From Verrucomicrobiota bacterium (lineage in GTDB: Bacteria > Verrucomicrobiota > Verrucomicrobiia > Chthoniobacterales > JAFAMB01): a stretch of 8,860 bases of DNA. Where the stretch lies: positions 1 through 8,860 of the forward strand of contig JAFAVN010000384.1 of the NCBI GenBank assembly GCA_019242435.1. Direction: 5' to 3'. The notes below the pieces were generated by a model, which ran no database searches, had not been told where the DNA came from, and saw only the letters and a program-made list of their open reading frames with translations. This document shows, in pieces, positions 5,437 to 8,860 of the stretch. Position 1 is the stretch's first letter; each line of letters starts with the position of its first letter. Position numbers and translations under genes: made by a program.

Positions 5437-6723
5437 ATGGAAGCGCCACAAGATGCCGACGAAGAAGTAGGGCATCTCCGGCGCTGCATTAATGACCTGG
5501 TCAGCTTCGTCGCCCTTCCTGCCATGTGGAGTGGCGGTGGCCCAACCCAGATTGTTCACACCTTGCTCGACGCGATTCTGGATATGCTCAGCCTGGATTT
5601 CGTTTATGCGCGATTGGAAGGTCTGGATCGCCATACACCGATTGAGTTGGTTCGCGTTGCCCAATGGCGAGAAGCGATGCCGCGATCGCAAGAAATTTGC
5701 GCCGTCATCAGCGGCCTATTGGGAGATGAGCCGCAGAGATATCCTGCGCTGGTAAGGAACCCAATTGGCGAACGAGACATCTCGATTGTGCCCTTGCGGC
5801 TCGGGCTGCAGGGTGAATTTGGTGTAATCGTTGCAGGATCTCAACGAGCGGACTTTCCAAGGCAGACCGAAAGGCTTCTTCTGGGAGTGGCCGCGAATCA
5901 GGCCTGGATCGGCCTGCAAGAGGCTCGGCTCCTCGGCGAACAAAAGCGGGCCGCCAGCGAGCTCGATCGACGAGTTGGGGAAAGGACTATGGAACTTTCC
6001 AAAGCAAACGAAGAACTGAGGAAGGCTCAGGCCGAGCTAGCACACGTGACCCGGGTGATGACTCTCGGCGAGTTGACCGCCTCCATCGCCCACGAAGTTA
6101 ACCAGCCGCTGGTGGGCGTTCTGGCCAACGCTGGCGCCAGCCTACGCTTTCTGTCAGGGGATTCGCCTAACCTCCTTGAAGCCAAGGAAGCGATACGAGC
6201 CATAATTCGTGACGGGAATCGAGCCGCCGACGTTATCTCTCGGATGCGCGCTCTGTTTAAGAAGGCTCTACCAACGAAAGAACGTTTGAACATAAACGAG
6301 GCGATTGAAGAAGTGGTAATCCTGGCCCAGGGCGAAGGGAGAAGAAACCAGGTCGCGCTACGGATGGACCTGGCCGCCAATCTCCCTTCTGTCATGGCCG
6401 ACCGAGTACAGATACAGCAGGTCGTGATGAATCTAATCCTGAATGGTATCGAGGCAGCAAGCGTGGTGGAAGACCATGAGCGATATCTAGTGATCACGAC
6501 CCAACTCATCCGCGAAGACCAAGTCCAGGTGTCGGTTAGAGACTCCGGAACCGGCATTGATCCCGGTTACGTCGAACGAATTTTTGATGCCTTTCACACC
6601 ACAAAACCCGGTGGCATGGGCATGGGACTGTCGATTAGTCGTTCGATCATCGAAAGTCATGGTGGACGGCTTTGGGCTACTCCGAACGATGGTCCCGGTA
6701 CAACCTTTCAATTCACCCTTTGA
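5437..6723 (+). CDS. GAF-domain sensor histidine kinase (FixL/DctB-like HPK4 type)
   Basis: A 428-residue kinase expected to be cytoplasmic, since no membrane helix is visible. Residues about 30-165 form a GAF-like sensory domain (LLDAILDMLSLDFVYARLEG through ANQAWIGLQEARLL). A coiled coil (about 170-205, Arg/Glu/Leu-rich) leads to the dimerisation and phosphoacceptor helix, SIAHEVNQPL, with phospho-His at 219. The ATP-binding domain has an N-box (QQVVMNLILNGIEAA, N332/N336), a G1 box (VRDSGTGI, D369), an F-box (IFDAFHTTKP) and a G2 box (GGMGMGLSISRSI), and ends in PGTTFQF. All catalytic motifs look intact. I chose ATG 5437, with AAGGCGG six bases upstream; the frame is open further back to a TTG at 5293, but that overlaps the MEDS gene by 125 bp. 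It lies 19 bp after the MEDS stop and is therefore probably co-transcribed and signal-coupled with it. Confidence 0.93.
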   Translation: MEAPQDADEEVGHLRRCINDLVSFVALPAMWSGGGPTQIVHTLLDAILDMLSLDFVYARLEGLDRHTPIELVRVAQWREAMPRSQEICAVISGLLGDEPQRYPALVRNPIGERDISIVPLRLGLQGEFGVIVAGSQRADFPRQTERLLLGVAANQAWIGLQEARLLGEQKRAASELDRRVGERTMELSKANEELRKAQAELAHVTRVMTLGELTASIAHEVNQPLVGVLANAGASLRFLSGDSPNLLEAKEAIRAIIRDGNRAADVISRMRALFKKALPTKERLNINEAIEEVVILAQGEGRRNQVALRMDLAANLPSVMADRVQIQQVVMNLILNGIEAASVVEDHERYLVITTQLIREDQVQVSVRDSGTGIDPGYVERIFDAFHTTKPGGMGMGLSISRSIIESHGGRLWATPNDGPGTTFQFTL

Positions 6724-6724
6724 A

Positions 6725-7372
6725 GTGTCCGCAGAATCGCCTTTGCCGAAATTCAAAGCAATCGTCTTTGTCATAGACGACGATCTCTCGGTTAGAGAGG
6801 CTTTGGAACGTCTACTTCGATCAGTCGGCTGGAGCGTCGAAACTTTTGCTTCGGCTCAGGAGTTTTTGGCTCACCGAAGGGAAAATATTCCGAGCTGCCT
6901 GGTGTTGGATGTCAATTTGCCGGATTTGAGCGGACTTGATCTCCAGAAAAAGATTCTCGAAACGAACAGGGAGATTCCTATTGTTTTTATTACGGGACAC
7001 CAAGACGTTCCAACCTCGGTGCGAGCCATGAAGGCGGGGGCAGTCGAATTTCTGGTTAAGCCCTTCTCAGAGGCGGATCTCTTGGATGCGATTGAGCAGG
7101 CCATAAAACGCGATCTATCTGCCCGCCATCAGCAGACGCAGATGGAGGATCTGCACGGACGATATGAATCGCTGACGCCGCGCCAGCGGCAAGTAATGGA
7201 AAGGGTTGCCTCCGGCCTCCTCAACAAACAGGTGGCGGCAGAACTTGGCCTCAGCGAGATCACGGTCAAGATTCAGCGCGGCCAGGTAATGCACAAAATG
7301 CGCGCCAGTTCTTTAGCGGACCTGGTAAGAATGTATGACAGGCTGCGGATTTGGCGACAGAGCAAGCGTTAG
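6725..7372 (+). CDS. FixJ/NarL-type response regulator (REC plus LuxR HTH)
   Basis: A DNA-binding response regulator and the likely partner of the kinase just upstream. Receiver domain, residues 11-130: acidic pocket D18-D20, phospho-Asp 62 in LVLDVNLPD, Thr 90 and Lys 112 (VKPF), i.e. a complete receiver. The C-terminal LuxR/FixJ helix-turn-helix, about 148-205, opens with SLTPRQRQVM and contains NKQVAAELGLSEITVKIQRG. Start codon: GTG 6725 follows the kinase TGA by one base and gives 215 residues, typical for FixJ proteins. The frame is open upstream, with an ATG at 6689 inside the kinase that would add 12 residues. No Shine-Dalgarno site precedes the GTG, so translation is probably coupled to termination of the kinase. 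Confidence 0.92.
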   Translation: MSAESPLPKFKAIVFVIDDDLSVREALERLLRSVGWSVETFASAQEFLAHRRENIPSCLVLDVNLPDLSGLDLQKKILETNREIPIVFITGHQDVPTSVRAMKAGAVEFLVKPFSEADLLDAIEQAIKRDLSARHQQTQMEDLHGRYESLTPRQRQVMERVASGLLNKQVAAELGLSEITVKIQRGQVMHKMRASSLADLVRMYDRLRIWRQSKR

Positions 7373-7395
7373 CCAAAGTTCTATCTCCATCGTAA

Positions 7396-7447
7396 CTAGT
7401 GTACTGGCCGCGGCGAAATCCAGGTTATCTCGCGGTCGGCACACTAG
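7396..7447 (+). other. long RNA hairpin, 17-bp stem, between the two response regulators
   Basis: Arm CTAGTGTACTGGCCGCG (7396-7412) and arm CGCGGTCGGCACACTAG (7431-7447) form a 17-position stem with one A.C mismatch and two G.U pairs around an 18-base loop. As RNA, 16 of 17 positions pair; as DNA the match is only 14 of 17. No T-run follows, so it is not a classic terminator. It could be a processing or stabilising element that sets different levels for the two regulators, or a REP-like palindromic element. It is the strongest secondary structure I found in the window. Confidence 0.6.
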
Positions 7448-7459
7448 CATCTCGGCAGG

Positions 7460-7475
7460 CTATACGAAGGTATAG
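7460..7475. promoter_or_regulatory. perfect dyad CTATAC-GAAG-GTATAG before the second receiver gene
   Basis: A perfect 6-bp inverted repeat with a 4-bp centre. Its last base is the G of a possible GTG start (7475), and its centre holds GAAGG, the only Shine-Dalgarno-like sequence nearby. It could be a binding site for a dimeric regulator, such as the FixJ-type protein encoded just upstream, or a small RNA stem hiding the ribosome site. Both are inferences. Confidence 0.35.
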
Positions 7476-7510
7476 TGGCTTCTTGTCGAATTGTTGTCAC
7501 CTTTCTCTCT

Positions 7511-7906
7511 GTGGTAGTCCCGACTCTGATTTCGATCGTGGATGACGACCAATCGGTTCGTGAAGGTCTTCACCGCCTGCTAAGCTCCGTCGGGTTCGCA
7601 GTGAACACGTTTGCTTCAGCCGATGAATACTTATGTTCTGATCGAGCCAGAAGCGCGGACTGCTTGCTACTTGACATTCGCATGCCGGGAAAAGGTGGCA
7701 TCGAGCTCCACCGCCAGATGGCTGCCAACCATTCCGAGATCCCGGTAATCTTTATCACAGCGCACGAGGAAGAGACTGCGCGCCTGCAGGCCCTCCAAGG
7801 CGACGCGAGGACAGTCCTCATCAAGCCGTTCAGTGAGGAGGCCCTGCTAAATGCAATTAACCAGGTGTTGTCTGCTAAATCAGACCGAACTGAAGAGGCA
7901 TTCTAA
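7511..7906 (+). CDS. single-domain response regulator (receiver only)
   Basis: A complete receiver without an output domain: from GTG 7511 it has 131 residues, with an acidic pocket at D11-D13, phospho-Asp 55 in LLLDIRMPG, Thr 83 and Lys 105 (IKPF). It ends soon after the last receiver helix with a charged tail. It resembles the receiver of the preceding regulator closely (both carry DDD-x-SVRE, a RLL-x-SVG stretch and V-x-TFASA), suggesting tandem duplication with loss of the DNA-binding half. Such proteins act as phosphate sinks, phosphorelay carriers or allosteric partners. The start is uncertain: GTG 7475 would add 12 mostly hydrophobic residues and has GAAGG only four bases upstream, whereas GTG 7511 lacks a ribosome site but gives the usual family N terminus (PTLISIVDDD). 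Confidence 0.85.
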   Translation: MVVPTLISIVDDDQSVREGLHRLLSSVGFAVNTFASADEYLCSDRARSADCLLLDIRMPGKGGIELHRQMAANHSEIPVIFITAHEEETARLQALQGDARTVLIKPFSEEALLNAINQVLSAKSDRTEEAF

Positions 7907-7933
7907 ATAAAGTTAGTCAGCCCTAATGAACTG

Positions 7934-8860
7934 ATGCCTATGGAAAGAGCGACAACAGAACGCGACAACCTTCGCTATACGAAGATACCCCTCACGAATG
8001 GATCCGGTGTGATGCCTGCCCTCGGTTTTGGCACGCTGATTCCCGACCTCATCGACACCAAAAACGCGACTAAGGCCGCGCTGGAAGCAGGATTTCGTCA
8101 ATTCGATTCCTCAGAACGGTACCGAAATGAAAAAGAGGTAGGCGAAGCCATGCAGGAAATATTCAAAGAGGGGGCGATAAAGCGAGAAGACGTTTTTATC
8201 GCCACGAAACTGTGGAACAACAATCACCGCCCTGAACGGGTCAAACCCGCTTTCGAGGCGAGTCTGAAGCGACTTCAACTTGATTATCTCGATCTCTATT
8301 TAATCCATACACCGTTTGCCTTTCAACCTGGTGACGAGCAAGACCCAAGGGATGAGAACGGCAAAGTAATTTATGATGATGGGGTGACGTTGCTGGATAC
8401 GTGGCGAGCTTTGGAGAGTCTTGTGGACGAAGGCAGGTGTAAAGCCATCGGATTGTCGGACGTGAGTCTGGAAAAGGCGAAAGAGATTTTTGTATCCGCG
8501 AGGATAAAGCCTGCGGTCGTTCATGTAGAATCCCATCCATATCTCCCAGAATGGGAGTTGCTTGAGTTTTGCAATCAGAATGGTGTCGTGTTCCAAGCTT
8601 TCGCGGCGTTAGGTCATAGTTCAGAACCTAGGTTGCTAGACGATCCTGTGATTACCTCCATCGCCGGTAAAATTAACAAAACTCCCGCTCAAGTGCTGCT
8701 CGCATGGGCAGTGCAGCGCGGGACGGCCCTCCTTACCACATCCAAGACCCCCAGCCGCATCAAGGAGAACTTTGATATCTCCACGCTTCCTGAAGATGCA
8801 ATGAAAGAGATCAATGAGGGAATCGAGACGCGGGAAAGATTTAATGCAGTCGTGGAGACT
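7934..8860 (+). CDS. aldo/keto reductase, cut at the window end
   Basis: A cytoplasmic (beta/alpha)8-barrel NADPH-dependent oxidoreductase that reduces aldehydes and ketones to alcohols. 309 residues are visible and the frame is open at the right edge; the last part, RFNAVVET, is close to the usual C terminus, so only some 10-20 residues are missing. The catalytic tetrad is intact: D58 and Y63 (FDSSERYRNE), K92 (ATKLW) and H125 (LYLIHTPF). Cofactor-side landmarks are IGLSDVS at 172-178 (IGVSNF is more usual; the Asn is Asp here), a QAFAALG strand at 221-227, and KTPSRIKENF at 271-280. ATG 7934 and ATG 7940 are both in frame and neither has a clear ribosome site. The gene starts 27 bp after the receiver gene, same strand, so it may be in the same transcript. 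The substrate cannot be told from the sequence. Confidence 0.93.
   Translation, partial: MPMERATTERDNLRYTKIPLTNGSGVMPALGFGTLIPDLIDTKNATKAALEAGFRQFDSSERYRNEKEVGEAMQEIFKEGAIKREDVFIATKLWNNNHRPERVKPAFEASLKRLQLDYLDLYLIHTPFAFQPGDEQDPRDENGKVIYDDGVTLLDTWRALESLVDEGRCKAIGLSDVSLEKAKEIFVSARIKPAVVHVESHPYLPEWELLEFCNQNGVVFQAFAALGHSSEPRLLDDPVITSIAGKINKTPAQVLLAWAVQRGTALLTTSKTPSRIKENFDISTLPEDAMKEINEGIETRERFNAVVET

Noticed and set aside
6027..6557. 176-residue open frame on the - strand inside the kinase
   Set aside because: It is fully antisense to conserved kinase motifs, rich in Arg/Ser/Thr as expected for a shadow frame, and shows no recognisable domain.
7435..7452. Sigma-54-like GG...GC promoter near GGCACACTAGC
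   Set aside because: The GG to GC spacing is 7 instead of the required 10 bases, and the GG lies within the long hairpin arm.
7459..7984. GCTATACGAAG present both at 7459-7469 and at 7974-7984
   Set aside because: The second copy lies in the reductase coding sequence, and several 11-base repeats are expected by chance in a window of this size.
1..8860. CRISPR arrays, tRNA or rRNA genes, insertion sequences, attachment sites
   Set aside because: No regularly spaced repeats, tRNA-like cloverleaf segments, transposase motifs or long terminal inverted repeats were seen on either strand.

Overview
This is a bacterial chromosomal window with moderate GC, short intergenic gaps and nearly all genes on the + strand. 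No rRNA, tRNA, CRISPR array, transposase or phage gene is visible. The seryl-tRNA synthetase, the free-standing MEDS-domain protein and the FixJ-style two-component genes suggest a soil bacterium outside the classical Proteobacteria. Verrucomicrobiota (Spartobacteria-like) or Acidobacteriota is my best guess, made from the style of the proteins and not from any search.

Layout, left half: a GNAT acetyltransferase tail (2-175); a gene-poor gap with small dyads; a NodB-type polysaccharide deacetylase with an unusual cysteine cluster (468-1220); an unidentified 129-residue protein (1404-1793); and a possible 62-residue protein on the - strand (1959-2147), divergent from an oxyR gene (2278-3168). 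OxyR has its peroxide-sensing cysteines at residues 199 and 208, the same numbers as in E. coli. The start of oxyR is covered by four ATAG/CTAT-like boxes with exact 11-bp phasing (15 of 16 positions match the OxyR consensus), plus a fifth box in phase. serS (3250-4524) follows oxyR after 81 bp.

Layout, right half: after a 254-bp gap with a possible antisense mini-ORF comes a signalling cluster. It consists of a stand-alone MEDS (DcmR-like) sensory protein with a strong ribosome site (4779-5417), a GAF histidine kinase 19 bp downstream (5437-6723), a FixJ/NarL-type response regulator starting 1 bp after the kinase stop (6725-7372), a gap with a 17-bp-stem hairpin and a small dyad, and a single-domain receiver protein (7511-7906). 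An aldo/keto reductase follows 27 bp later (7934 to the window end, lacking only its last residues).

How they may work together (inference): the MEDS protein may sense a small organic or redox signal and modulate the GAF kinase, which phosphorylates the DNA-binding regulator. The second receiver, close in sequence to the first but without an output domain, may act as a phosphate sink or diverter. The aldo/keto reductase could be an output gene. oxyR appears to autoregulate through an operator over its own translation start and may also control the divergent small ORF.
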